Position numbers and translations under genes: made by a program
NCBI GenBank assembly: GCA_030268105.1
Contig: BSDZ01000005.1
Location: 2,046,001 to 2,110,000 of the forward strand
Direction: 5' to 3'
Length of the DNA stretch: 64,000 nt
From: Volvox africanus
Lineage: Eukaryota > Chlorophyta > Chlorophyceae > Chlamydomonadales > Volvocaceae
Notes under the pieces: generated by a model
Databases searched by the model: none
What the model was told of the DNA's origin: nothing
Seen by the model: the letters and a program-made list of their open reading frames with translations, nothing else
Shown here: positions 25,017-34,779 of the stretch, piece by piece
How positions within the stretch are numbered: the stretch's first letter is position 1
Layout: each line of letters begins with the position of its first letter

Positions 25017-28000
25017 ACATATACAAAAATATACATGCATGATAAATGCCTAACATACTCCATACTCCATGCATAACGGTATCACATACTGAACAGCATG
25101 CCGCTCCGGAACCCCAGGCGTCTTCCACCCTCTTCCACATGCCTTTGACCGTCGCTGGTTTGGGCGCGTGAGGCTCCCTATCTTTGGATCCCATGTACAA
25201 AATGACGGATAAGAACACACAGACACACGCGCACGTGTATGTGACGCACCCTGCCACACGTCTCCCTCGTTGGTAAGTGAGGCCAGCATTCGCTCCAATT
25301 TGGCGTACTCGTACGAAAATAATTGCCGCAATACGTCCACCTCCATGACCACCATGGAAGCGCCACAGTCGATGGACACATTCGTACGCGCCGCCGCCAC
25401 CGCTTTCTTCGCGGTCCTGGCCGCCGCCGCCGCCGCCGCAGCGTCGTCGCCACCGCCGCCACTGGCAGTGCGACCGGCGCCGCTGCTGAAATCCCTTACA
25501 TTCATCCAGTCACAGGCTCCGGCTCCGTCCGGCTTCTGAGCAGGAAGTGGCAAATGCACAGAGCTTGATGTTTTCATTTTTTGAAGATCCGAGCTGGCGT
25601 CCGGGTCCTGGTCAAGCTCTGGAACCAGCGCCTTCGGATCGAGATCGTGGGTTTCGGAGCCAAGGCCCATGCCACGGCTCACACGCAAGGTCGCGGACTG
25701 ACGGGTTCCGGCTGTCCATGCGGCTGAGGGTGGGCCAGCCGCTTTGCCAGCCTCGTCGCCGCCGCCGCCAACGTTGGTGTCGAGCTCGCGCCCATCCGAG
25801 CAAATAGTCTCAAGCAGGGAACGGAAGGGAGTCGGACCCTCGGTGTTCGCAGCGTTATTTGTGCAGATACCGGCGGCCGCGTTGGTGGCGGCTGTGCCGT
25901 AAGTGGTGGTTACGGTGGGCTGCGTCGTTGGCAGCAGCCCCTGGGAGGTGCAATCGCCGTAGTATTCCAAACTGAGTGGTCAAAAGCAGGGCGGTAAGGA
26001 AAAGAGTAAATGCGATGTAACCGTAAGGTAGTTAGGGAGGTAGTTAGGGCGGTTGTAGGAACATGAGGGTGGGGGGACAAAGGGAGGGAAGCAGAGGACA
26101 GTCATGATACTAAGCAAATGGCGGTTATGTCATTTAAGTTGCAGCGTGTAGATGGCGGGGTTGATGGGGTATTTCACCAACGGATATAACCGCCAACGAT
26201 AGATGGGATTTTAACCTTACAACGATTCATTCGCAAGAGGAAGCCGAGCCATTGCATAGCGAACGTGCAAGCAGGGCGCTTTCGGGGCTTATGTGCGCCG
26301 CTCAGATATATCGCCATCAAAACCACCACACCAGGGCACTCCTTCCCTCTACCTCTCCCTTTCAAAGATTTGGTCGAGTATCGTGACGCCTAAGCCCTAA
26401 GAAAACGTCCCATCTCTCCCTCACGCGACCGTTCTTTGCCCCTGTCATCCTCTCTTCATCTTTCCCTTCTCTTCCGACCCCCTCACCCCGCGTCCTAATC
26501 TGTCCCCCGCTTTTTTCTTTTACAACTGCGCCGTTCAACGCCCTTTCCGGTTTTCTTCTCATTCCCGGATGCCCATGCCGTATTCTCCATTCCTGGACAT
26601 TCAAGTCCTCCCATCCTTTTTCCGAATTTTATTCATTACTTCCTGGCTATTCCTTCACTTCTTCCTTGTTTACGGCTAAACACAGCAGCATAGTTTTCCT
26701 GGGGTGCACGGTTCCTTTGCATCGCTTTAGTTAAAGCATTGGACTTATTCTCTCGCGTCCCCTTTTTCCTGCGCTTGCTCATCTTCTTCCTCTCGCATGT
26801 GCACGTCATTGCCCTTTGCGGCTGCTACCGCCGCCGCAGTCCCCCCCCTCAGGTGAGTTCGCGTGAGACTGTGCTTCCTTTGGTTTGTGCGTGCGCAGTC
26901 TTCAGGGTAGCCCGGGCTGGTCTGGGGGGCTGGTCTGGGGGGCTGGTCTGGGGGGCTGGTCTGGGGGGCTGGTCTGGGGGGCTGGTCTGGGGGGCTGGTC
27001 TGGGGGGTTCGGGCGCTTTACTTCATAAAAGAGGGGTTGGGAAATACGCGCGCATGACAGCACCAGTGGCCAGCTATCAGATTTCGCGTTTCCTAGTTCA
27101 GTAAACCCAACATTTTTTACGCGGTACCTTTTCACCGCCACCAGCAGCAAGGCCAATAGTGACCTTTATTACGGATTATATTGCCTTATTTCCGGCTTCT
27201 ATTCGCGGTCTTATCGGCTGCCTACTTTACGCTCAAACGTTTTCACCTCCTCTACCTTGAGGACGGAGCTAGACGTCGTCCTCCACCATCGCGGTTAGCC
27301 GTGCTTTACAGCAGCTTCTACAGCGGTATCATGTCTCGTTTATTCGTCTCTCCCTCCCTCTTCCCCCATCTCCCTCTCTCCGTCTTCCCCCTTTTTTCAC
27401 CCTCTCCGTCCCTTTCTACCCCCCCTCTACCGCGTAAGCCCGTTGAAACCTCCCAGTATTCCCGCCTTTTCCTAGTTTTCCTAATTTGACCTAGTGCTTT
27501 GCCTTCCTTGCCCCTTCCGCAGCCCCAGTCCCAAACTCCACTCCCTACCTCGCCGCGTTTTGATGCAGCACAGCGCCACTTGGCAGCGCAAAAATTGTGA
27601 CGGCGATTGGCACTGCCGCCAACGCCAGGCTGTTTCGTCTCTCCCGGAGGCTGCGACCATCGACGTCGACATCATCGCCACCAACACCGCGAAAGGACAT
27701 ATTCGTGGCGCCAAAAGATGTGAGAAGGCGGCCGGCTGTGGAATTTCGCAAGTGGGGCAGCTGCCGCCCGATGGTGGAGGGAAAGGTGAATTGCCGCGTG
27801 AGGCCGCAGTCTGTAGCGCGGGTGGAGGGGCCCCCCACAGATTGAACTGTGTTGACGGCCGCACCCATGGCTGAATGAGTGCTACAGTAGGTGGAGCCTC
27901 CTCCCAGGAACGGAGAGAAGGACAAGCGCGCGTCGTGGGGTGGTTGCTGTTGTGGTGGCGGAGGCTTGCTCCCAGTGTTAGCGGTAACGATGGCCGCCAG

Positions 28001-28657
28001 AGGTGGATTTGTAGTGCGAAGGTTTCCCGAATGTGCGCGGAAAAGCGCTTGGCCCATGGATACCACGGGGCCGTGCGGTCGCAAGGATTTCGGCTGGATG
28101 GACGATGCCAGGGAACGGGGTTGGCACTGCAATAGCAGTGCAGGCTGCTGCGACAGCCCATTCGCTACCATCGAAACTGATGAATGCTCGTATTTTAAGA
28201 TGGAGCGCGCAGATCGACGAAAGCAGGTGGGGAGAATCGTATTCCAGCCACATCGGACCGAGTCCGTCGAAGAAAGTTCACCGGGAGAAGAACGTTCAAG
28301 ATAGAATGGTAAAATACGAACATAAAGCGCTTCGTTGCATAATGAACCCGATTTTTCACGGCTGGTCGGGGAGCACTCCATCACATGTGCCACAACCTCA
28401 GCACCTTTTGCCATTTGCTCTAATAAGTCGCGAACATGAGAGCGAAGGCGAGGATTAGAGTCGAGAATGATACGCAAGATATCTTGCCCATCGTGAGGTT
28501 TCCTGTCCGCAAGCCGAAGCATTGCGTCATTACACCAGGCCAATACAACTTCGGCGCCATTTGCGCGAACAGTTGCATCCTGGTCCACAGAAGCAACCAT
28601 AATGGGCACATGTGATCCACCCCATTGCTGTTGTAACAAGCGCCTGTTAGTGAGCAT
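11191..28657 (-). CDS. PAS-domain guanylate cyclase, gene 1
   Basis: Multi-exon gene for a class III cyclase that should make cGMP from GTP. Exons, 5' to 3' on the minus strand: 28657-27549, 25971-25250, 24760-24572, 24247-23991, 23600-21561, 20918-18458, 17901-17690, 17061-17034, 15273-15167, 14734-14603, 13407-13257, 13046-12940, 12378-11191. Phases join into about 2,900 residues. Exon 1 holds a PAS-like stretch near residues 15-110 and the start of a second PAS ([10 protein letters not shown], then HQNAAS across the splice). Exon 2 continues it ([20 protein letters not shown]). Exons 4-6 are Ala/Gly/Ser/Thr-rich. Exon 6 ends with the PAS tail ([18 protein letters not shown]) and a helical linker ([11 protein letters not shown]). 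Exons 7-12 are catalytic. The last exon adds a tail of about 390 residues with poly-Thr and Gly-Pro-Ala repeats. The start codon is uncertain: an in-frame stop lies just upstream of the ATG at 28657, but an acceptor-like CAG inside exon 1 would allow more upstream exons. The acceptor at 20918 is also tentative. Confidence 0.85.
12424..12644. repeat. GGGAGGGAA purine minisatellite in the last intron of gene 1
   Basis: About 220 bases of pure G/A built on a nine-base GGGAGGGAA unit with small variants. The minus (transcribed) sense is all pyrimidine, with the long CCTTCC tract close to the 3' acceptor at 12379. Runs of three or more G every few bases allow quadruplex or triplex forms. Confidence 0.95.
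12784..12867. mobile_element. Small TIR element (family M), copy 2
   Basis: GTTGTACCATG, GAGCTCGCGAG, GGATTAGGCATCCTAATC and TTATCATCATGATAC. It lies in the last intron of cyclase gene 1 (12379-12939). Confidence 0.75.
14345..14455 (+). repeat. Dispersed repeat, family R2, copy 2
   Basis: GTATCTCTGTGTTAGTATCC, then CCTGATCGGAAAATG and GATACCCCAGGATACTACAC. Opposite sense to cyclase gene 1, inside its 14735-15166 to 13408-14602 intron region. Confidence 0.65.
15508..15636 (+). repeat. Dispersed repeat, family R3, copy 2
   Basis: ATTTTTCAGTAACCACTTAT, then GTAACCAAAAATATTTCGGA and AGTAACCAGGAAAATAATTG. It lies in a cyclase gene 1 intron (15274-17033). Confidence 0.75.
16307..16507 (-). pseudogene. 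Repeat-borne ORF fragment, family A, second copy
   Basis: See the relic at 5943-6215: the peptide around [10 protein letters not shown] is shared. This copy lies inside the cyclase gene 1 intron between the exons ending at 17034 and starting at 15273. Confidence 0.3.
16650..16760 (+). repeat. Dispersed repeat, family R5, copy 2
   Basis: CATGCTCCGAAAGGGCACAA, then AGGCCCCCTAGCC and TAAGTTTGTAACCATCGTTG. Inside a cyclase gene 1 intron. Confidence 0.6.
17309..17680. repeat. Dispersed tandem repeat, family R6 (units Q-P-Q)
   Basis: Unit Q (GGATGAGGGTGCCCCGAAAC, then GGTAGGGACTGCCAGG) occurs at 17311-17410 and, diverged, at 17571-17680. Unit P (GTGACTTGCGAGCCGACCAG, then CTGGATGCTGG and GAACCCGGGAAAATCACTGA) lies between them. 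It fills most of the cyclase gene 1 intron between 17690 and 17061. An almost identical P-Q pair is at 36795-37035. Confidence 0.8.
18029..18171. repeat. TATAAATG octamer minisatellite
   Basis: About ten TATAAATG units, then TGGA and AGAT tetramers. It lies in the cyclase gene 1 intron between 18458 and 17901. Confidence 0.95.
21181..21503. mobile_element. AT-rich foldback element (MITE-like) in a gene 1 intron
   Basis: Arms of about 122 bases (21181-21302 and 21381-21503) are inverted repeats; for example GTGAATTCGTTGATATTGTG on the right mirrors the left arm. The spacer is a CA/TA microsatellite. The ends are AT-rich, so the target duplication is unclear. It lies in the intron between the exons ending at 21561 and starting at 20918. 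The paralogue has continuous coding sequence at the matching point. Confidence 0.85.
24361..24500. repeat. (ACAGAC)n microsatellite in a gene 1 intron
   Basis: About 23 hexamers with three ATATAC-type interruptions, followed by a C-rich tract at 24532-24570. The intron spans 24248-24571. Confidence 0.95.
24976..25012. repeat. (TA)n microsatellite in a gene 1 intron
   Basis: About 18 TA dinucleotides in the 24761-25249 intron. Confidence 0.95.
26917..27008. repeat. 13-bp G-rich minisatellite
   Basis: Seven copies of GCTGGTCTGGGGG in the cyclase gene 1 intron 25972-27548. Each unit has a run of five or six G. Confidence 0.95.
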
Positions 28658-28794
28658 CGCCTACGCTGCTCCCCACGGTTGGGCGGCTGTCAACCTAAAT
28701 ATGTTGATCAATGCTTTAATTGAACGCATTCATAAATTTCTCAGGTTGCGTAATTCAGATTCCCGGTTTGCTTAAAGTCAAATTGGTTACTCCT

Positions 28795-28821
28795 ACGCCC
28801 TGTATCAGGGATACAGGGCGT
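28795..28821. other. Perfect 12-bp stem hairpin upstream of gene 1
   Basis: ACGCCCTGTATC and GATACAGGGCGT flank a three-base AGG loop, about 140 bases 5' of the putative start at 28657. It could be a protein-binding dyad, part of a 5' leader or a repeat end. Confidence 0.7.
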
Positions 28822-28829
28822 CGGACGAG

Positions 28830-30215
28830 TTAAGAAGCTCTCGTAATGCAACCTGCAGAAATTTTACCAAACTCGAGCCGAAAGTTTGAGAGCTTTGCAA
28901 TACAAGTGCTGACGTAAGGCGGCAAAAGGCAAAGCTATACATAACCATCGTACCCTAGACAAAATGTCCTATAAGCGCAATAAGGGTTTCGAAAATAACT
29001 GTAGCATTAATGGGTACAGCTTGATGCCCTGGACTAAATATACTTGGGTGTTTACCGTATCGGCTAAGTTATCGTCACGGACGAAATTTATCACCTACTT
29101 AATTCCGATGACGGTTCGCATACAGCCAAGCAAAATGCAAAAGACCTGAGTGATGTCGCTTCCATCCAAGGTTTTTTAAGAAGTACTATGGCCAAGAAGT
29201 TCTTAACTTGAACTTGTCAGTGCCGAGCCACGTTGGCGGACCCCAACTTTTGCAGATCGAACATAGCTGAGCTCAGCTTCGGACGCACTGATTTTTATTC
29301 TTAAGTACCGACAGGGCCAGATGATGCCACCTCTGCTTCGATGCCAGGTTTTGTGATTGCACTCACACGACACATGCTGCCATTTCAGCCTGCATGTATT
29401 TTGGCTATTTAGGAAAATTGCGGGTTAATGATCGTGTTTTTACTAAAACTCAGAATTAACGTTACATTTTCCCGTTCAACTGCACCATACCTCAACATAC
29501 GGTGTTGTTTACCTGTAATTAGCTAACTACACTGGTTAAATTTGGGCGAATTGGGTCGCATACACAAACAGCACAGGATTACCTTCGGTGGATTATGCAT
29601 TCGGATTAGGAATACAAACGACCGTTGTACGCGCATGGACAAGCTAACTCTTCCAGGGGTAGACATTGCGTTAAAACGCATCGTTATGTCTCCTAGCAAT
29701 CTGGAGGGCGATTGTCCCTGGGGTCCAGGGTTCAAGGAAACCGCAGGTGCCACCATGGTGGTGCAGCCTTTCCGTCCCAACCTCCCTACGGGAAAACCGC
29801 CCTAGCTATATATGCATACATGCCACTGAGGTCATACATGTGTATGTGCGTATGTGTGCGACCCTTGGGTTCTGGCACGCGGTAATGTTGAGGACTGGCA
29901 TGGACTGGCACGATGTCTGAGCTGTTGGACTTCTTAGATAGCCGCTTATATGGCGGGCATGGAACCACCTTAGGCTTCGGGCTCTTACGTTAAGACTTAA
30001 AAGTGGCTAACCTACGTTGTTTTGAGATTTAGCCACTTTTAATTAAAACCGATCAGACTTGGCCATCCAAAAGCCCTCCAGCCTTACTTCGGCTTAGCCA
30101 GGCTCCAGCAAAGCTTACACCAAATGAAGATGCCTAAAGCTATGGCTGGGTTTAGCGCTGACTTAGCCAGATCATGTGCACGGCTTAGGTCTCATTAGCT
30201 ACCATTTAGAGGGAC
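28830..30215. other. Spacer upstream of gene 1, no gene recognised
   Basis: An inverted repeat (TAAAAGTGGCTA at about 29998 and TAGCCACTTTTA at about 30031) suggests a small mobile-element end. The plus frame at 29542-29805 and the minus frame at 29523-29780 overlap and neither is recognised. If gene 1 has further 5' exons they would be here or beyond. Confidence 0.4.
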
Positions 30216-30295
30216 TATGGAGCTTCTAGATGTCCTGGAACATCCCTGCACTCTTATTTCATGCATTAAATACTCCACATTTATTTGGCAGAAAT

Positions 30296-30560
30296 GGAAC
30301 GGGAGACAGGGACAGGGAGGGATAGGGAGTCAGGGAGGGAACGGGAGACGGGAGACGAGGAGGGATAGGGAGTCAGGGAGGGAACGGGAGACAGGGACAG
30401 GGAGGGATAGGGAGTCAGGGAGGGAACGGGAGACAGGGACAGGGAGGGATAGGGAGTCAGGGAGAGAACGGGAGACAGGGACAGGGAGGGATAGGGAGTC
30501 AGGGAGGGAACGGGACACAGGGACAGGGAGGGATAGGGAGTCAGGGAGGGAACGGGATGC
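30296..30560. repeat. 42-bp minisatellite
   Basis: Six copies of a purine-rich 42-bp unit (GGGATAGGGAGTCAGGGAGG, then GAACGGGAGACAGGGACAGG). The unit is a multiple of three, so several frames stay open across it. No gene evidence. Confidence 0.9.
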
Positions 30561-30583
30561 AGAAAGGGAGATGTCATGACATA

Positions 30584-30641
30584 TGTTGTATCATGACGTA
30601 AAAAAGAGCTCGCGAGCTAACGTCAGGATTAGACATCCTGT
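30584..30641. mobile_element. Small TIR element (family M), copy 3, 3' truncated
   Basis: GTTGTATCATGACG, GAGCTCGCGAGCTAACGTCA and GGATTAGACATCCT; the right terminal repeat is lost. Confidence 0.75.
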
Positions 30642-31132
30642 ACTACTACATAGTAGTGAAAATCGTACATAGTATGTACTGTAACGTCACTTTCCCCAGT
30701 GCCAAGCAGGTTCTTCAAAGGTAAGCATTTTGTTGCGGGGTTCCCCAAAAAACGTTAGCCCCGGGAGGACACCTGGAACCCCAACTGTGTAGGCCTTAAA
30801 TCGTTCCGGGGACTACTTACAAAAATGTTTTCTTGGTATGTGTTTCTTGCTTGATCTCAAGGCATATATGCCTTCTATTGACACGAGTTCAATAATTAAG
30901 GTTGTCGTTAACATAAATAAGACTCACGGACATCCTAACATGCTATTAGTTCATTCATTGAAAACCAATTCAAGTAGCTCATCAGCACCGAAACCACCTT
31001 CCCCAGCACTCTCCACCTCTGCTTCCTTATCCTGCCCCCCGCTGCTGCTTCTCCTTTCCCTCCACCTCCACCTCCACCTCAGGTCTTCATCTGACTCATT
31101 CAAATGCAACCTAGACCTCACAAGCAGTCTGT

Positions 31133-31235
31133 TTTATCTCTGTAGTGTCGGCCTACAAAGGCCCGATCGGAAGATGACCGTTTGCAGCTCAATCTCTGAC
31201 ACTACTCGTAGATACCCCAGGATACTACACAGTCC
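31133..31235 (+). repeat. Dispersed repeat, family R2, copy 3
   Basis: TTATCTCTGTAGTGTCGGCC, then AAAGGCCCGATCGGAAGATG and GATACCCCAGGATACTACAC. It lies 115 bases from the retropepsin relic and could be part of the same element's terminal repeat. Confidence 0.7.
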
Positions 31236-31348
31236 ATGGGCACCCTTTCGAATTATTCGAATGGCTTCCTTGCACCCGACTGGCACCGAGTGGGGTTCAG
31301 CTCTCTTCCCCGTCGAGGCAACAGCGAAGTGAACCACAGGCTCCGCTT

Positions 31349-31657
31349 CTAACCTACCCCCTCTGGTGCAGCACTTACAAACGACTTGAAGGGTGCCCTA
31401 CACGACAGAGTCCCCATGAGCATGCGAAGGGTTCCAGACTCTAAGTCGATGTTGGCCCCATACTCCCGTAATGTCAAAGACCCCAGTATATATGCCGCAG
31501 CATCAGTGAGCTCGTGTAACACATATGGTTGGGCCATAACATGCAGAGGACTTATTCCAAGGTGAAGGGTGACCCTGCCCCTAATTGGCTGCTTACTCCC
31601 ATCCGTGAGAGTAACCTGTGACCACTCCGATGACTGTGGGGTCCATTGTATTACGGC
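31349..31657 (-). pseudogene. Retropepsin-like relic of an LTR retrotransposon
   Basis: About 100 codons are open. They contain TDGSKQPIRGRVTLHL, then QPYVLHEL, AAYILGSLTLREYGANIDLE and SGTLRM. The order 'DGS...RG-V-L...P-V...ILG...L-R-E-Y-G-A-x-ID...SG-L' is that of the C-terminal half of Ty3/Gypsy-type aspartic proteases, near the Gag-Pol junction. The half with the catalytic Asp is missing upstream, and no reverse transcriptase follows downstream. It is a short dead fragment. Confidence 0.65.
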
Positions 31658-32737
31658 TCATTTATCGTTGATGCATAAGGTATATTGTAACTATGCGTGG
31701 ACCGAGCCAGGATACATAGTTGAATAGCAATTAGTGGGATAATTCAATAAATAATAATATTTGCTATATTATTACATCAATGCCTGCATGATTGATGCAT
31801 AAGTGTGAGAAGTGCGACTCGAGGTGTAGTTACCGTGATAAGACAAGTTCGTGTATGCATCATAGAATAATTATGTAGGGGTATTCTTAGACTCACATTG
31901 ATTAAAATTGATATCAACAACATGGTTACGAAGGTATAAATGTAATGGTGTGAGATATGATCATAGTAACGACCATGGCGGTTACGCGACACAACCGAAT
32001 GATATTCGGCCATTCGCACTGCATAAATACCAGGAAGGCTTGATATTGACTAAACTGCGTGCGAATATCGATTATACGCTTGCTAGGGTTTATCACACTT
32101 GGGATCTGGTGTGATATGTACCACATGCCAATATTGTGAGTATAAGACGTGCAAGGATGGCTGGATAATGTAAGCTTTTTGCGAGCTCTAATCGGACGAT
32201 CATCAATACTATTATCTTGAGCTAAACTACGCTACGTTTGGCCCGAGCCAAGCCTGAGCATTGATAGTCGGTTAGATGATGATCGCCTGGACTCGGCGCT
32301 GATGGCCGTCATATCCACATCTCATATTTTGGATCGTAAGTTATAACCTTTTCGCTCCCGAAGTCTTCTGCTGGCCCTGAATCTCATCCTGGTGTGTTTG
32401 GCTTGTTGTGTGAGCGCATTGGCACTTGCCACTTAACGTTGAGACGTGCAGATAAGTGCATGAGCAGCAAAGAGGGAAACAACACAGAAGCAGTATATCG
32501 TCATCTCGAGAAGCCTTTGCGGCTCTCAACAACTATATTATGTGTTATTTCCTGAAATGTTTTTCTGTACGTATTTCGAACATATATTTATAGCTGACAA
32601 AAATGTTTAGAAAGGCTATATACATCTTACACAGGCGGGTATGAGCAGTATGTTGGCGGCTGCTTGGATTCCATCAGGTTCCCTTCAGGGGTGGCCACCC
32701 CTAATCATTATCATGATACTGCGCACGCACCCATGGG

Positions 32738-32811
32738 TTGTATCATGATAACGATTTGGATGTCTAATCCTGACTCACAAGCTCCAGTTTATAGAGCATG
32801 CATGATACAAC
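32738..32811. mobile_element. Small TIR element (family M), copy 4, left palindrome arm
   Basis: About 74 bases bounded by TTGTATCATGATAACG and CATGATACAA. The internal GGATGTCTAATCCTGA is the reverse complement of the core of the other copies. A further ATCATTATCATGATAC end lies just before it. Confidence 0.8.
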
Positions 32812-33135
32812 AGCGTGCGTGAAGCTCACCCCTGCCTGCTGGCTGCTTTATTCTGTATAGTGGGCATGCATATATAGCCTGATGCTATTTCCATGGATGG
32901 ACTCAGACTGGTTTGCAGTACGTACTGGACAAACAAAAATTGGTGGCAGCTTATAAAGGGCCCTAATCTGTATCGTGTGATAGCTTGGATAGCAGTGTAG
33001 ACATTGAGGTGGTTAAGTGGCGCACGCTGACAACATTATTATTATTATTACTATTATATTATATTATATTATATTATATTATATATTATATAATATAATA
33101 GTAATAATAATAATAATGTTGTTTATAATGTTGTT

Positions 33136-33236
33136 TATAATATAATATAATATAATATAATATAATATAATATAATATAATATAATATAATATAATATAA
33201 TATAATATAATATAATATAATATAATATAATATAAT
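33136..33236. repeat. (TATAA)n array at the palindrome centre
   Basis: About 100 bases of TATAA pentamers form the loop side of the 1.7-kb palindrome. Confidence 0.9.
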
Positions 33237-33477
33237 AGTAATAATAATAATAATGTTGTCAGCGTGCGCCACTTAACCACCTCAATGTCTACACTGCTAT
33301 CCAAGCTATCACACGATACAGATTAGGGCCCTTTATAAGCTGCCACCAATTTTTGTTTGTCCAGTACGTACTGCAAACCAGTCTGAGTCCATCCATGGAA
33401 ATAGCATCAGGCTATATATGCATGCCCACTATACAGAATAAAGCAGCCAGCAGGCAGGGGTGAGCTTCACGCACGCT

Positions 33478-33552
33478 GTTGTATCATGCATGCTCTATAA
33501 ACTGGAGCTTGTGAGTCAGGATTAGACATCCAAATCGTTATCATGATACAAC
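33478..33552. mobile_element. Small TIR element (family M), copy 5, right palindrome arm
   Basis: Mirror image of copy 4, carried by the palindrome. Not an independent insertion. Confidence 0.8.
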
Positions 33553-34000
33553 CCATGGGTGCGTGCGCAGTATCATGATAATGATTAGGGGTGGCCACCC
33601 CTGAAGGGAACCTGATGGAATCCAAGCAGCCGCCAACATACTGCTCATACCCGCCTGTGTAAGATGTATATAGCCTTTCTAAACATTTTTGTCAGCTATA
33701 AATATATGTTCGAAATACGTACAGAAAAACATTTCAGGAAATAACACATAATATAGTTGTTGAGAGCCGCAAAGGCTTCTCGAGATGACGATATACTGCT
33801 TCTGTGTTGTTTCCCTCTTTGCTGCTCATGCACTTATCTGCACGTCTCAACGTTAAGTGCCAAGTGCCAATGCGCTCACACAACAAGCCAAACACACCAG
33901 GATGAGATTCAGGGCCAGCAGAAGACTTCGGGAGCGAAAAGGTTATAACTTACGATCCAAAATATGAGATGTGGATATGACGGCCATTATATGACGGCCA

Positions 34001-34353
34001 TTATATTATATTTATTATATTTATTATGTTATATTATATTATATTATATTATATTTATTATATTTATTATGTTATATTATATTATATTATATTATATTAT
34101 ATTATATTATATTATATTATATTATATTATATTATATTATATTATATTATATTATATTATATTATATTATATTATATTATATTATATTATATTATATTAT
34201 ATTATATTATATTATATTATATTATATTATATTATATTATATTATATTATATTATATTATATTATATTATATTATATTATATTATATTATATTATATTAT
34301 ATTATATTATATTATATTATATTATATTATATTATATTATATTATATTATATT
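34001..34353. repeat. (TATTA)n array, first block
   Basis: About 350 bases of almost uninterrupted TATTA pentamers start 14 bases after the palindrome ends. A few TTTATTATA variants mark the first 75 bases. The block runs directly into a telomere-type array. Confidence 0.95.
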
Positions 34354-34410
34354 AAAAAACCCTAAAACCCTAAACCCTTAAACCCTAAAACCCTAAAACC
34401 CTAAAACCCT
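34354..34410. repeat. Interstitial telomere-type array, CCCTAAAA orientation
   Basis: About seven CCCTAAAA units with one CCCTAAA and one CCCTTAAA variant. This is the C-rich strand of the Chlamydomonas/Volvox telomere repeat TTTTAGGG, in the orientation of a left chromosome end. Confidence 0.95.
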
Positions 34411-34627
34411 ATTATATTATATTATATTATATTTATTATGTTATATTATATTATATTATATTATATTATATTATATTATATTATATTATATTATATTATA
34501 TTATATTATATTATATTATATTATATTATATTATATTATATTATATTATATTATATTATATTATATTATATTATATTATATTATATTATATTATATTATA
34601 TTATATTATATTATATTATATTATATT
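34411..34627. repeat. (TATTA)n array, second block
   Basis: About 217 bases of the same pentamer as the first block, lying between the two telomere-type arrays. Confidence 0.95.
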
Positions 34628-34669
34628 GGGTTTTAGGGTTTTTAGGGTTTTAGGGTTTTTAGGGTTTTA
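34628..34669. repeat. Interstitial telomere-type array, TTTTAGGG orientation
   Basis: Five GGGTTTT(T)A units, the G-rich strand, facing opposite to the array at 34354. Two units have an extra T. Confidence 0.95.
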
Positions 34670-34714
34670 TCATTATCATTATGGTTACACCGCCTGTAGG
34701 CTGGAGTGTATTTG

Positions 34715-34779
34715 TTGTATCATGCGCTAGTCGTCATGATACGTCAGGATTAGACATCCTAATCATTATCATGATACAA
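34715..34779. mobile_element. Small TIR element (family M), copy 6
   Basis: The most compact copy, 65 bases, from TTGTATCATG to ATTATCATGATACAA with GTCAGGATTAGACATCCTAA in the middle. It sits 45 bases past the telomere-type array. Confidence 0.85.

Larger units (their letters stand above)
32302..33987. repeat. 1.7-kb near-perfect palindrome
   Basis: The left arm (about 32302-33082) is the reverse complement of the right arm (about 33180-33987). Outer ends are ATGGCCGTCATATCCAC and GTGGATATGACGGCCAT. I saw one substitution on comparing the arms by eye (GCCACTT against GCCAAGT read in the opposite sense). The centre is a TATAA-type AT array with a small nested inverted repeat (ATTATTATTACTATTATA and its complement). 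Each arm carries one copy of the small TIR element described separately. A 63-codon frame, MLRAAKASRDDD..., occurs in both arms as mirror images and is probably not a gene. Confidence 0.95.

Noticed and set aside
30292..30640. CRISPR-like array (regular 42-bp repeats)
   Set aside because: Units are contiguous with no unique spacers and the setting is eukaryotic. It is a minisatellite.
32341..33948. Two frames of 63 codons with the same protein (MLRAAKASRDDD...) on opposite strands
   Set aside because: They are mirror images produced by the palindrome, and no splice partner or homologue is apparent. Reported as repeat, not as genes.
34001..34653. Tyr-Ile-Leu repeat frames of more than 100 codons
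   Set aside because: They are translations of the TATTA arrays, not genes.
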